Shown: positions 52,157 to 61,421 of the stretch, piece after piece
How the letters are laid out: the number at the start of each line of letters is the position of its first letter
Position numbering within the stretch: position 1 is the stretch's first letter
From: an uncultured bacterium
GTDB taxonomy: Bacteria; Pseudomonadota; Alphaproteobacteria; Sphingomonadales; Sphingomonadaceae
Reading direction: 5' to 3'
NCBI GenBank assembly: GCA_942636505.2
Contig: CALOGB020000221.1
Location: 470,125 to 534,124, forward strand
DNA: 64,000 bases
Made by a program: the position numbers and the translations under genes
Notes under the pieces: generated by a model
Databases searched by the model: none
Told to the model about the DNA's origin: nothing
The model's input: only the letters and a program-made list of their open reading frames with translations

Positions 52157-54598
52157 ATGTCGCTTACGCTTGCGCTGTTGCTTGCCGGTCAGGCCGCTAC
52201 CGTATCAACGCCGGCCGTTCCGCCGCAGCCGCCCGCCGGTGAACAGGTAGCCGATCAGACCACCGGGCGCCTCGGCAACCAGCAGCAGGGCGGTGGTGGC
52301 GATGTCGTCGTCACCGCGCGCCGCCGCGCCGAGACGATCCAGACGGTCCCGATCGCGATGTCCGTCATCGGTGGCACCGCGCTCGCCGAGACCGGCGCGT
52401 ACAATGTCAGTCGCCTGACGCAGCTTCAGCCGACGCTGCAATTCTACTCGACCAACCCGCGCAATTCCGCTGCCAACATCCGCGGCCTGGGCGCACCGTT
52501 TGGCCTGACCAACGACGGGATCGAGCAGGGCGTCGGCATCTATGTCGACCAGGTCTATTACAGCCGAATCGCCTCGGCGACGTTCGACTTTACCGATACC
52601 GAGCGGATTGAGGTTCTCCGCGGACCCCAGGGCACGCTGTACGGCAAGAACACCACCGCCGGCGCGATCAACATCACGACCCGCAAACCCAGCTTCACGC
52701 CGGAGGCGCGGATCGAACTCACGACCGGCAACTATCAGTTCATTCAGGCCAAGGCGTCGGTGTCCGGCCCACTGATCCCCGACAAGCTCGCGATCCGGCT
52801 GTCCGCGTCGGTGACCGAGCGCGACGGTACTATCCACAACGTCGTGACCGGCAAAAACCTGAATGCGCAGGATAACAAGAGCGTTCGTGGACAGCTCTAC
52901 TGGAAGCCGACCGGGACGCTCGATTTCGCCTTGTCGGGCGATTACGGCCAGCAGAACCCCGATTGCTGCGTGCAATATTACGTCCGTACTGGCGCGACTC
53001 AGCGGCCGCTGATCCGGCAATATGCCGCTCTCGCTGCGGCACAAGGCTATGTCGTACCGTCGACCAACGCGTTCGACCGGGTGACCGATGTCGATACGCC
53101 ATTGCGCGCGAAGCAGGAGCTGGGCGGCGTATCGCTGCTCGGCAACCTGGATCTCGGCGCGGCGACGATCACGTCGGTCAGCGCGTGGCGGTTCTGGCAC
53201 TGGGATCCGTCGAACGATCGCGATTTCATCGGCCTGCCGATCACCACCGTGTCAGCCAATCCGTCGCAGCAGACCCAGTACAGCCAAGAGCTGCGCATAG
53301 CCTCTAACGGCAAGCACACGCTCGATTACGTGCTCGGCGCGTTCTATTTCTACCAGACGATCGATACGCAGGGCCTGCAGGTCCAGGGGCCCGCGGCCAG
53401 CGCGTTCCTGCTCAACCCGACCAGCACGGGCGGCAAGAATCCGGCCACACTGAACGGCCTGACCGCGCGCAACACCATCGGATTCAAGAACACCAGCGCC
53501 GCACTGTTCGGCAAGCTGACCTGGAACGTCAGCGACCGGTTCCAGATCACGCCGGGCTTGCGGCTCAACTACGACAAGAAGAAGGGTGACTATGTCTCGG
53601 TCGTGACGACCGGTGCAGGCGAACTCGTCACCAGTGCGGCAAGGTTCAACGACCAGCGCGGCGTACTCGCGCCGCAAAGCTATCAGCCCGATTTCGACAA
53701 CTGGAACCTGTCGGGCGACATCACGGCGGCCTACACCGTCACGTCCGACATCCACGCCTATGCCACCTACGCGCGCAGCTACAAATCCGGCGGGATCAAC
53801 CTGTCTGGCCTGCCGCTGGACTTGAGCAACAATCCGATCCTGTCGGCCGCCACGGTGAAGCCCGAGAAGGTCAATCACTACGAACTCGGCTTGAAGACGC
53901 AGTTCCTCGATCGTCGATTGACGCTTAACCTCGCCGGCTTCTGGACCGAGATCAGCGATTACCAGGCGACCGTCACCAACGGCCAGCTTGGCGTGTTGCG
54001 CGGCTATCTCGCCAATGCCGGCAAGGTGCGGACTCGCGGCCTGGAGTTCGATTCGGCCTTCCGCCCCACCGACCGGTTCAGCGTTTACGCCAACGGAGCC
54101 TATACCGACGCGAAATACGTGAAGTTCGTCGATGCGCCGTGCCCGCCTGAGCTGTCGGGCGGATCCGTACCGACCGCGACCAGCCTGCCAGGTCCGGCCG
54201 GGACGGGGACGGTCAGCCCGGCCAACTGCGACATTTCCGGCCAGCGGCTGCCCGGCGTGTCGAAATGGGCGTTTTCGTACGGCGCCGAATATGATTTGCC
54301 GGCCACGATCGGCGGCGTCGATGGTCAGGTGTATCTCGGCTATGACGGCAGCTACCGCTCGACCTTCTCGTCCAATCCGTCGCGCTCGCTCTACACCGAT
54401 ATCAAAGGCTATGCGCTCAGCAACTTCCGCTTGGGATTCAAGGCGAAGGACAGCTGGAACGTGTTCGGCTGGCTGCGTAACGCGTTCGATCACAACTACT
54501 ATGAAGTGCTCGCGCTACAGTCCGGCAGCACCGGTCTGGTCGTCGGACAGCCCGGCGATCCGCGCACCTATGGCTTGACCGTGTCGCGATCGTTCTGA
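52157..54598 (+). CDS. TonB-dependent receptor
   Basis: The 813-residue outer-membrane protein has a short signal-like start (MSLTLALLLAGQAATVSTPA), a TonB-box-like segment (GDVVVTARRRAETIQTVPIA), a plug domain (ERIEVLRGPQGTLYGKNTTA) and a 22-strand-type barrel ending in aromatic-terminal VSRSF. It belongs to the FecA/CirA-like receptors numerous in sphingomonads. No adjacent regulator or catabolic gene hints at a substrate. It is flanked by unrelated genes. Confidence 0.92.
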   Translation: MSLTLALLLAGQAATVSTPAVPPQPPAGEQVADQTTGRLGNQQQGGGGDVVVTARRRAETIQTVPIAMSVIGGTALAETGAYNVSRLTQLQPTLQFYSTNPRNSAANIRGLGAPFGLTNDGIEQGVGIYVDQVYYSRIASATFDFTDTERIEVLRGPQGTLYGKNTTAGAINITTRKPSFTPEARIELTTGNYQFIQAKASVSGPLIPDKLAIRLSASVTERDGTIHNVVTGKNLNAQDNKSVRGQLYWKPTGTLDFALSGDYGQQNPDCCVQYYVRTGATQRPLIRQYAALAAAQGYVVPSTNAFDRVTDVDTPLRAKQELGGVSLLGNLDLGAATITSVSAWRFWHWDPSNDRDFIGLPITTVSANPSQQTQYSQELRIASNGKHTLDYVLGAFYFYQTIDTQGLQVQGPAASAFLLNPTSTGGKNPATLNGLTARNTIGFKNTSAALFGKLTWNVSDRFQITPGLRLNYDKKKGDYVSVVTTGAGELVTSAARFNDQRGVLAPQSYQPDFDNWNLSGDITAAYTVTSDIHAYATYARSYKSGGINLSGLPLDLSNNPILSAATVKPEKVNHYELGLKTQFLDRRLTLNLAGFWTEISDYQATVTNGQLGVLRGYLANAGKVRTRGLEFDSAFRPTDRFSVYANGAYTDAKYVKFVDAPCPPELSGGSVPTATSLPGPAGTGTVSPANCDISGQRLPGVSKWAFSYGAEYDLPATIGGVDGQVYLGYDGSYRSTFSSNPSRSLYTDIKGYALSNFRLGFKAKDSWNVFGWLRNAFDHNYYEVLALQSGSTGLVVGQPGDPRTYGLTVSRSF

Positions 54599-54658
54599 TC
54601 GCGACACGCGTTTCGTCACGACGCGTTCAGGTTGAGCGCGATAGGTGTTGGATACGGC

Positions 54659-54700
54659 CCGGAGGGACGTCGCAGTCGGAAGCTCCCGATGTCCCTCCGG
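54659..54700. repeat. Stable 14-bp stem-loop after the TonB receptor gene
   Basis: CCGGAGGGACGTCG (54659-54672) pairs with CGATGTCCCTCCGG (54687-54700) with one G-T pair and a 14-nt loop. It lies 60 bp past the stop. No T-tract follows, so it is a weak terminator candidate or a structured RNA element. Confidence 0.55.
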
Positions 54701-54797
54701 TTCCGAATCCAAGACATCTTGCCGCATGCCCGCATCCTCTTGCGCGTAGCCTCCACTGCGCGCAGTCTGTTGCCAAGAAACAGGCAGGGGCGGCGAC

Positions 54798-55232
54798 ATG
54801 TTCTTCGTACGACAGGGGCCCTTGTGGTTTCGCATGACGACAGGCGTGCTCGTTCTCTGGGGGCTCGCCGGATGTTTCATGTGCCTGCAACAGCTTAGGC
54901 TCGGCGCCGACGCCATGGGGCAGTCCAGCGCCTATGACCGCGCGCTCTATGCGGCGCTGCCCAACTGGTATGATCCGTTGTTCGCCGTCGCGGTCCTGAC
55001 CGGCCTGATCGGTGCGGTGCTCCTGTTCATGCGGCGTGCCAGTGCGCGTCCGTTCCTGATCGCGTCGCTGGTGGCGACGATCGCACAGTTCGGCTGGCTG
55101 TTCGCCTCGACGGACATCGTCGCGCACAAGGGCGCGAGTGAGACGCTGGGCTTGCCCTTCGTCATCATCGCGGTCGCGGCGTTCACGTTCTGGCTCGTCG
55201 GCCATGCGCGGCTAAAGGGCTGGGCAGTATGA
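54798..55232 (+). CDS. Four-helix inner-membrane protein of unknown function
   Basis: The 144-residue protein has hydrophobic segments at about 14-32, 58-78, 84-105 and 118-138 (TTGVLVLWGLAGCFMCLQQL; LFAVAVLTGLIGAVLLFM; LIASLVATIAQFGWLFAS; FVIIAVAAFTFWLVGHA). I recall similar alphaproteobacterial proteins labelled sugar transporter or DoxX-like, but see no functional motif. The start has GGGGCGGCGAC upstream. It lies 48 bp before panB on the same strand. Confidence 0.7.
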   Translation: MFFVRQGPLWFRMTTGVLVLWGLAGCFMCLQQLRLGADAMGQSSAYDRALYAALPNWYDPLFAVAVLTGLIGAVLLFMRRASARPFLIASLVATIAQFGWLFASTDIVAHKGASETLGLPFVIIAVAAFTFWLVGHARLKGWAV

Positions 55233-55280
55233 CGCGCACGACACTGGGCGAGCGCGACGCCGCACGCTATTAGCGCCGCC

Positions 55281-56141
55281 ATGTCCACGACCTACACCCT
55301 CGACACCGCGACGAGTCGCGCCAACCCGACGCCCGCGCCGCTTAAGCGCCTGACGATCCCCGCGATCCGCCGCCAGAAGGGCAAGACGCCGCTCGTCATG
55401 CTCACCGCCTACACGGTTCGCACGGCGCAGTTGCTCGACCCGCACTGCGACATGCTGCTAGTCGGCGATAGCCTGGGACAGGTGATCTACGGCCTGCCCT
55501 CGACCGTGCCCGTAACGCTGGACATGATGGCGGCGCACGGCGCTGCGGTGGTACGCGGCAGCTATCACGCGGTGGTCGTGATCGACATGCCGTTCGGCAG
55601 CTACGAAGCGTCGCCCGAAAAGGCGTTCGAAAGCGCGGCTTTCCTGCTCAAGCAGACCGGCGCAGCGGCGGTGAAACTCGAAGGCGGCACCGCAATGGCG
55701 CCGACCGTCAAGTTCCTGACCGAGCGTGGTATTCCGGTGATGGGCCATGTCGGACTCACCCCACAGGCGGTCAACATCCTCGGCGGCTACGGTGCCCGCG
55801 GTCGCACGCCCGAGGAAGCCGTCAAGATCGTCGCCGACGCGCAGGGCATCGCTGAGGCCGGCGCGTTCTCGCTGGTGATCGAAGGCGTGGTCGAGCCGAT
55901 CGCCATCGAGATCACCAACACCATCGACTGCCCGACGATCGGCATCGGTGCATCCGCGCAGTGCGACGGCCAGGTGCTGGTGACCGAGGACATGCTGGGG
56001 ATGTTCGAGCGGACCGCGAAGTTCGTGAAGCGGTTCGCCGACATCGCCGACACGATTTCCTCCGCGACGCAGACCTATGCGGACGACGTCCGATCGCGCG
56101 CTTTTCCGGGTACGGAGCAGGTCTACGCGCCCAAGGATTGA
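55281..56141 (+). CDS. panB: 3-methyl-2-oxobutanoate hydroxymethyltransferase
   Basis: The 286-residue TIM-barrel enzyme makes ketopantoate in pantothenate/CoA synthesis. Motifs: LVGDSLGQVIYGLPSTVPVT, VVIDMPFGSYEASPEKAFE, GHVGLTPQAVNILGGY, and GIGASAQCDGQVLVTEDMLG. Full length. panC is not nearby. Confidence 0.96.
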   Translation: MSTTYTLDTATSRANPTPAPLKRLTIPAIRRQKGKTPLVMLTAYTVRTAQLLDPHCDMLLVGDSLGQVIYGLPSTVPVTLDMMAAHGAAVVRGSYHAVVVIDMPFGSYEASPEKAFESAAFLLKQTGAAAVKLEGGTAMAPTVKFLTERGIPVMGHVGLTPQAVNILGGYGARGRTPEEAVKIVADAQGIAEAGAFSLVIEGVVEPIAIEITNTIDCPTIGIGASAQCDGQVLVTEDMLGMFERTAKFVKRFADIADTISSATQTYADDVRSRAFPGTEQVYAPKD

Positions 56142-56214
56142 TCCGCTTCCGTTTCGGTCCCGGCGCGGCTAAGGTCCGCGCCGTCCACCCCCCTCACTAT
56201 TCCCGGAGCATTCC

Positions 56215-56955
56215 TTGGCCCTCCCGCCGAAAACCGATCAAGCATTCCTGCGTGAGGTCGACGAAGAACTGCGACGCGATCAGCTCGCCGGGTTCTGGAC
56301 GAACTGGGGCAAATGGGTCGTGGTCGGCGTCGTCGCCGCACTCGCGGCTCTCGCCGGCTTTCTCTACTGGCAGCATCACAATGGCGAGGCCGCTGGTGTC
56401 GAGGGCGAGCAGCTTCAGGCCGCTTACGATTCGCTCGGCGCCAACAACGCCGCGGCCGCGTCGAAGCCGCTGGCGGAACTCGCCAAGTCGAACCGCGACG
56501 GCTACCGCGCGCTCGCGCTGTTCACGCAGGCCGACGTGCTCCTCCAGAAGGACGACCTGAAGGGGGCGGCTGCCAAGCTCGGTTCGATCGCTGTCGATAC
56601 GTCGCTGGCAAAGCCGTTCCGCGATCTCGCGCTGGTTCGCCAGACCTCGGCCGAGTTCGACACGCTGAAGCCGCAGGTCGTCGTCGAGCGGCTTCGTCCG
56701 CTGGCCGTTCCCGGTGGTCCGTGGCTCGGCAGCGCGGGCGAAATGGTCGCGATCTCCTATCTCCGCATGAACCAGCGCCAGCAGGCGGGGACCATGTTTG
56801 GCCAGATCGCGCGCGATACCGGCGTGCCCGAGACGATCCGTCAACGCGCGGTTCAGATGGCTGGCGTACTGGGTGTGGACGCTGTTGCCAGCACGGGCGC
56901 TACTGCCAGGGTGATCACTCCGGCTGCATCAAACGAGGATACCAAGGCGCAATGA
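56215..56955 (+). CDS. YfgM-like TPR protein upstream of bamB
   Basis: The 246-residue protein has an N-terminal cytoplasmic helix (DQAFLREVDEELRRDQLAGF), one transmembrane segment (WVVVGVVAALAALAGFLYW) and a periplasmic TPR-like helical domain. This is the YfgM (ancillary SecYEG subunit) design, and yfgM-bamB-der is the classic order. The start is TTG at 56215 with CCCGGAG upstream. It overlaps bamB by four bases (ATGA). Confidence 0.88.
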   Translation: MALPPKTDQAFLREVDEELRRDQLAGFWTNWGKWVVVGVVAALAALAGFLYWQHHNGEAAGVEGEQLQAAYDSLGANNAAAASKPLAELAKSNRDGYRALALFTQADVLLQKDDLKGAAAKLGSIAVDTSLAKPFRDLALVRQTSAEFDTLKPQVVVERLRPLAVPGGPWLGSAGEMVAISYLRMNQRQQAGTMFGQIARDTGVPETIRQRAVQMAGVLGVDAVASTGATARVITPAASNEDTKAQ

Positions 56956-58274
56956 TGAAGACATATCGGGTGACGGTCGCCGTCGCCGCGCTCGTCGCGC
57001 TCAGCGGTTGCGGGATTTTCAAGGGCAGCGTGAAGAAGACGCCGACGCTCGGCGACCGCGTGTCGATCCTGGTGTCGGAGAACGAGGTCGAGACCGACAA
57101 GACGATCGCCGACGTCCAGGTCCTCTTGCCGGCGCCTGCGGTCAACGACGCTTGGGCCCAGCCCGGCGGCAACCCCGCCAAGTCGATGGGCCAGCTCGCG
57201 CTCGCGGATCAGCCCAAGCGTCTCTGGCAGGCCGGTATCGACGGTGGCTCGAACCGCGAGCGTCTCGGCGCGGCGCCGGTCGTCGCCGACGGCAAGCTGT
57301 TCGTCACCGACGTTACCGCGACGATCCATGCCTTCACCGCCGATACCGGCGCCGCGCTTTGGAGCGCGGGGATCACCGAGGGCAAGCTCAACAAGGCGGC
57401 GCGCTTCGGCGGCGGCGTCAGCTATGACGACGGCAAGCTCTACGCCACCGACGGTGTCGGCGACGTCGTCGCGATGAGCGCAGCGGACGGCAAGATTCTC
57501 TGGCGTGCGAAGCCCGGCGCTCCGCTCCGTGGTTCGCCGACCGTTGCCAACGGCGCGGTCTATGTCCTCACGCAGGACAACCAGGTCTTCTCGCTCAACC
57601 AGACCGACGGCAAGGTTCAGTGGGTCCAGTCGGGCACTCTCGAGACGCAGGGCGTGTTCGGCGTCGCAGCACCCGCCGTTAGCCAGGGCACCGTGGTCGC
57701 GGGCTTCTCTAGCGGTGAGCTCAGCGCGTATCGCTACGAGAACGGCCGTATCCTGTGGCAGGATGCGCTGTCGCGCACCTCGATCACGACGTCGGTGTCG
57801 AGCCTGTCGGACATCGACGCCGCACCGGTCATCGATGGCGGCCGCGTCTATGCCGTTGGGCAGGGCGGCCGCATGGTCGCACTCGAACTGTCGACCGGAC
57901 AGCGTCTGTGGGAGCAGAACTTCGCGGGTATTTCGACCCCGTGGATCGCGGGCGAGTGGCTGTTCGTGGTGACCGACGATGCCAAGCTGGTCTGCCTGTC
58001 GCGCTCGAACGGCAAGGCACGCTGGATCGCCCAGTTGAAGCGGTTCCAGAACGAAAAGAAGCGGAGCAACGCGGTCACTTGGTTCGGGCCGATCCTGGCC
58101 GGCAACCGCCTCGTCCTGACCAACTCGCGCGGCGAGATCAATTTCGTCTCGCCGACCGATGGCACGGTAAGCTCGACGATCGAGACGAAAACGCCTTTCT
58201 CGCTGCCCCCGATCGTGGCGAACTCGACGCTTTATACGCTCGACCAGAAGGGCAAGGTCACCGCGTACCGGTGA
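56952..58274 (+). CDS. bamB: Outer-membrane assembly lipoprotein BamB (PQQ-like beta-propeller)
   Basis: The 440-residue protein has a lipoprotein signal (VTVAVAALVALSGC, modified Cys in LSGC) and about seven or eight propeller blades with the repeated pattern ADGKILWRAKPG, TDGKVQWVQSG, ENGRILWQDAL and STGQRLWEQNF. It supports BamA in inserting beta-barrels such as the TolC and TonB receptors here. Position between yfgM and der confirms the assignment. Confidence 0.94.
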   Translation: MMKTYRVTVAVAALVALSGCGIFKGSVKKTPTLGDRVSILVSENEVETDKTIADVQVLLPAPAVNDAWAQPGGNPAKSMGQLALADQPKRLWQAGIDGGSNRERLGAAPVVADGKLFVTDVTATIHAFTADTGAALWSAGITEGKLNKAARFGGGVSYDDGKLYATDGVGDVVAMSAADGKILWRAKPGAPLRGSPTVANGAVYVLTQDNQVFSLNQTDGKVQWVQSGTLETQGVFGVAAPAVSQGTVVAGFSSGELSAYRYENGRILWQDALSRTSITTSVSSLSDIDAAPVIDGGRVYAVGQGGRMVALELSTGQRLWEQNFAGISTPWIAGEWLFVVTDDAKLVCLSRSNGKARWIAQLKRFQNEKKRSNAVTWFGPILAGNRLVLTNSRGEINFVSPTDGTVSSTIETKTPFSLPPIVANSTLYTLDQKGKVTAYR

Positions 58275-58282
58275 CGTCGACT

Positions 58283-58305
58283 CCCTCTCCCCGGCGGGGA
58301 GAGGG
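58283..58305 (+). terminator. CCCTCTCCCC hairpin after bamB
   Basis: CCCTCTCCCC and GGGGAGAGGG pair over 10 bp around GGC, nine bases past the bamB stop. It matches the hairpin tip of the repeat in valS. It may be a solo repeat tip acting as a terminator. Confidence 0.5.
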
Positions 58306-58345
58306 ACTAGGTGACCTTTGCCGCGACACGCGCTAAGGGCCTCGC

Positions 58346-59731
58346 ATGTCCAAACTCCCCGTGGTCGCGATCGTCGGCCGCCCAAATGTCGGCAAGTCGA
58401 CCCTGTTCAACCGCCTCGTCGGCAAGAAGCTCGCGCTGGTCGACGACCGCCCTGGCGTCACGCGTGATCGTCGCGAAGGCGACGCGTCGCTGATCGGCCT
58501 CGAATTCCGCATCATCGATACCGCCGGCTACGAAGACCACGACGCACAGACGCTGCCCGGGCGCATGCGCCAGCAGACGGAGGCGGCGGTCGCGCAGGCC
58601 GACGTTGCGCTGTTCCTGTTCGACGCCCGCGCCGGCATCGTCCCGCTCGACGAAGAGATCGCCCGCTGGCTTCGCACCGCCGACGTCCCCGTGATCCTCG
58701 TCGCCAACAAGGCCGAGGGTCGAGCAGGCGAAGACGGCATCCTCGAATCGCTGTCGCTCGGTTTCGGCGACCCGGTCCAGCTGTCGGCCGAGCACGGCGA
58801 AGGCATGGGCGACCTGTTCGAAGGCCTGCTCCCGCTGCTCGAAGGCAAGGAAGAGCCGCCCGAGGAACAGCCCGACAACGAATATGAGGGCCCGCTGAAG
58901 CTCGCGATCGTCGGCCGTCCGAACGCGGGCAAGTCGACCTTGGTCAACCGCATCCTCGGCGAAGACCGCATGATCACCGGCCCTGAAGCCGGCATCACGC
59001 GCGATTCGATCAGCGTAGACTATGACTGGCACCCAACCGGTGGTGAGGCGCGGAAAGTCCGCCTGATCGACACAGCGGGGATGCGCAAGCGTGCCAAGGT
59101 GCAGGACAAGCTCGAGAAGATGTCGGTCGAGGACGCGCTGCACGCGGTCGACTTCGCCGAGGTCGTCGTGCTGTTGCTCGATGCCACGCTGGGCCTTGAG
59201 GCGCAGGACCTCCGCATCGCCGACAAGGTGTTGCAGGAGGGCCGTGCCCTCGTCATCGCGCTGAACAAATGGGACATCGCCGAGAGCGCGTCGTCGCTGT
59301 TCAACGGCGTGAAGCGCGCGCTCGAAGACGGCTTGTCCCAGGTAAAAGGCGTCACGGTGATGACCGTGTCCGGCGCGACCGGCAAAGGCATTGACCAGTT
59401 GCTGCAAGCCTGCTTCGACACGCGCGACGCATGGTCGAAGCGCGTCGGCACCGGTGAACTTAACCGCTGGTTCGAGCGCGCGATCGAGGCGACCCCGCCG
59501 CCGGCGCCGGGCGGCAAGCGGATCAAGATGCGCTACGTCACGCAGGTCAAGACACGCCCACCGAGCTTCGTCATCTTCGGTACGCGCGTCGACCAGCTGC
59601 CGGCGAGCTACGAGCGGTATCTGGTCAATTCGATGCGCAAGGATCTCGGCTTCGGCGCGGTGCCGGTGCGCCTGATGTTCCGCGCGCCGAAGAATCCGTA
59701 CGACGACGGCAAGGGCGGCGGCGGCCACTAG
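58346..59731 (+). CDS. der: Ribosome biogenesis GTPase Der (EngA)
   Basis: The 461-residue protein has two tandem G domains (GRPNVGKSTLFNRLVG and GRPNAGKSTLVNRILG, each with a DTAG motif and NKAEG or NKWD) and a C-terminal KH-like domain. It assists 50S subunit maturation. Acidic linker EEPPEEQPDNEYEGP lies between the domains. A TusA-like gene begins two bases after its stop. Confidence 0.97.
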   Translation: MSKLPVVAIVGRPNVGKSTLFNRLVGKKLALVDDRPGVTRDRREGDASLIGLEFRIIDTAGYEDHDAQTLPGRMRQQTEAAVAQADVALFLFDARAGIVPLDEEIARWLRTADVPVILVANKAEGRAGEDGILESLSLGFGDPVQLSAEHGEGMGDLFEGLLPLLEGKEEPPEEQPDNEYEGPLKLAIVGRPNAGKSTLVNRILGEDRMITGPEAGITRDSISVDYDWHPTGGEARKVRLIDTAGMRKRAKVQDKLEKMSVEDALHAVDFAEVVVLLLDATLGLEAQDLRIADKVLQEGRALVIALNKWDIAESASSLFNGVKRALEDGLSQVKGVTVMTVSGATGKGIDQLLQACFDTRDAWSKRVGTGELNRWFERAIEATPPPAPGGKRIKMRYVTQVKTRPPSFVIFGTRVDQLPASYERYLVNSMRKDLGFGAVPVRLMFRAPKNPYDDGKGGGGH

Positions 59732-59733
59732 GC

Positions 59734-59955
59734 GTGGTGTCGGGCGTGGTCCGTATCGACGCCAGGGGCATGCGTTGTCCTTGGCCTGCGGTGCGGCTCG
59801 CCCGCGCGTTGCGGGGCGGTGCGACACGCGTCGAGGTGATAGCGGACGACACTCGAGCCCCGACCGAACTCGCGGCGGTCGCGGCGTCCGCCAATGCAAC
59901 AATAGAAATCGTTTTGGATGTATCTATTTCAGTCTTTGTCGTAACTTGTCGTTAG
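59734..59955 (+). CDS. TusA-family sulfur-carrier-like protein with an unusual C-terminus
   Basis: The 73-residue protein has the TusA signature (VRIDARGMRCPWPAVRLARA, Cys in RCPWP) and ADDTRAPTELAAVAA. TusA proteins pass persulfide sulfur to tRNA thiolation or other acceptors. The last 20 residues (IEIVLDVSISVFVVTCR) do not match the family and come from unusually AT-rich DNA. The 3' end may have been replaced or frameshifted. GTG start, two bases after der. Confidence 0.7.
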   Translation: MVSGVVRIDARGMRCPWPAVRLARALRGGATRVEVIADDTRAPTELAAVAASANATIEIVLDVSISVFVVTCR

Positions 59956-60039
59956 TTTTTCAACACTGTGTTTACCTAGGTTATGTATGATACGGCTCTG
60001 ACCTTCATGGCGCTATTTGCTTAACGGGAGAAGGCGACA

Positions 60040-60480
60040 GTGGCGTTCGAGGGAAGCACCCTGATCAATTGGCCCGCGTTCGTGCAGGCGCGCAACGAAC
60101 TCGGCGCGGGATTTGGCCGCATCCTCGGATATTTTCGTGAGGACGGCGTGAAGTCGGTTGCTGCGATCGAGGCGGCGATGCGCGCGCTCAATGCGGCGGC
60201 GATGGTGATCCCCGCGCATACGCTGAAGGGTGAAGCGCGGCAGTTCGGGGCGGAGCCGCTTGCCGATCTCGCGGAGGCGATCGAGGCGATCGCGCGCGAT
60301 TGCCTGGAAATGCAGGACACGCCCGACGAGGCGCTGGAGCATATCGTTCGGTTGCGGCCGGTGTTCGTCGAGACTCTGACGCTGCTGGAGCGCGAGGCCA
60401 ATCCGGTCGCAGTGCGCAAACCCGTTGCGGGCGGTGGGTTCGGGCGTCGTGCCGTACCGACCGGGTTCGGCGGGGAATAA
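60040..60480 (+). CDS. Hpt-domain phosphotransfer protein
   Basis: The 146-residue helical protein has the histidine phosphotransfer motif IPAHTLKGEARQFGAEPLAD with phosphoacceptor His60. It is expected to relay phosphate between hybrid kinases and response regulators. The C-terminus is Gly/Arg-rich (VAGGGFGRRAVPTGFGG). GTG start with GGGAGAAGG upstream. The AT-rich stretch 59890-60000 before it (with TATGTATGAT) is a plausible promoter. Its kinase partner is unknown; the CckA-like kinase lies 36 kb away. Confidence 0.82.
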   Translation: MAFEGSTLINWPAFVQARNELGAGFGRILGYFREDGVKSVAAIEAAMRALNAAAMVIPAHTLKGEARQFGAEPLADLAEAIEAIARDCLEMQDTPDEALEHIVRLRPVFVETLTLLEREANPVAVRKPVAGGGFGRRAVPTGFGGE

Positions 60481-60550
60481 AATCGTCGCCAGATTGGCGG
60501 ACAATGCAGCTCTGTCATCCCACCTTTCAGCGAGATGACAGGGGGGTGGA

Positions 60551-61066
60551 TCAGCCCTTCAGATACGGAGCCGCGCCAGCCTTGGGCGAATCATGTTCCG
60601 AGATCGAGTTGAGCTGGATGTAGTTGTGGATGCCCATCCGCGCGATCATCTCGAACTGGCGCTCGAGCGTATCGACATGCTCTTCCTCGCTGGCGAGGAT
60701 GCGGGCGAACAGGTCGCGGCTGATATAGTCCTTGACCTCTTCGCAGTACGAGATCGCACCCTTGAGCTGGACGGTGGCCTCGACTTCCAGCGCCAGATCC
60801 GACTTCAGGACCTCCTCGACGGTCTCGCCGATGCGGAGGCGGCCGAGCAGCTGGAAGTTCGGCAGGCCGTCGAGGAACAGGATGCGCTCCGACAGCCAGT
60901 CGGCATGCTTCATCTCGTCGATCGATTCCATCCGCTCGTACTGGGCGAGCTTGTAGACGCCCCAATGCTCGAGCATCCGGTAATGGAGCCAATATTGATT
61001 GACCGCGGTCAGCTCGTTCTTGAGCGCCTCGTTCAGATATTCGATTACTTGGGGGTCGCCGCGCAT
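60551..61066 (-). CDS. bfr: Bacterioferritin
   Basis: The 171-residue protein forms a 24-mer iron-storage shell. With the start at 61066 the ferroxidase ligands Glu18, Glu51 and His54 and the haem ligand Met52 fall on the E. coli Bfr numbers, which supports this start; GGAG is eight bases upstream. Segments: YLNEALKNELTAVNQYWLHY and ERMESIDEMKHADWLSERIL. The bfd gene lies upstream on the same strand. Confidence 0.96.
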   Translation of the reverse strand: MRGDPQVIEYLNEALKNELTAVNQYWLHYRMLEHWGVYKLAQYERMESIDEMKHADWLSERILFLDGLPNFQLLGRLRIGETVEEVLKSDLALEVEATVQLKGAISYCEEVKDYISRDLFARILASEEEHVDTLERQFEMIARMGIHNYIQLNSISEHDSPKAGAAPYLKG

Positions 61067-61169
61067 GGCCATATCTCCGTCACCTCTGACAGACATGTAG
61101 CGGGGTGACACAGATTAGCACAACCCTAAAAAATGGCAGTTTTCCGGGCTTTTCTAGCTGTTGCGACGC

Positions 61170-61340
61170 TTATGCAGCGGCGCGTTCCTCGTCGATAATC
61201 GCTCGCGCTATCGACGTGCACTGGCCGCATTTGGGTTTCCGGCCCATCGAACGGAAGGCTTGGCACGGTGTAGTGCAACCGCCGCGTGCGCAGTTGCGAA
61301 CGTCGGATTCTCGTATGGCATTGCAAACGCAGACGACCAT
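61170..61340 (-). CDS. bfd: Bacterioferritin-associated ferredoxin
   Basis: The 56-residue protein has the [2Fe-2S] cysteines of Bfd: Cys4 and Cys6 (MVVCVCNAI) and Cys38 and Cys41 (KPKCGQCTSI), with additional Cys at 17, 22 and 26. It should reduce and mobilise iron from bacterioferritin. ATG at 61340 has GGGAG upstream. It lies about 100 bp before bfr. Confidence 0.88.
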   Translation of the reverse strand: MVVCVCNAIRESDVRNCARGGCTTPCQAFRSMGRKPKCGQCTSIARAIIDEERAAA

Positions 61341-61421
61341 GGGAACTCCCTAGCTGTAAGCACGGGATACGGATAATGCGAACCACTCGCAAGCCCTTTT
61401 GCGTCTTATTCGCAAATAGCG

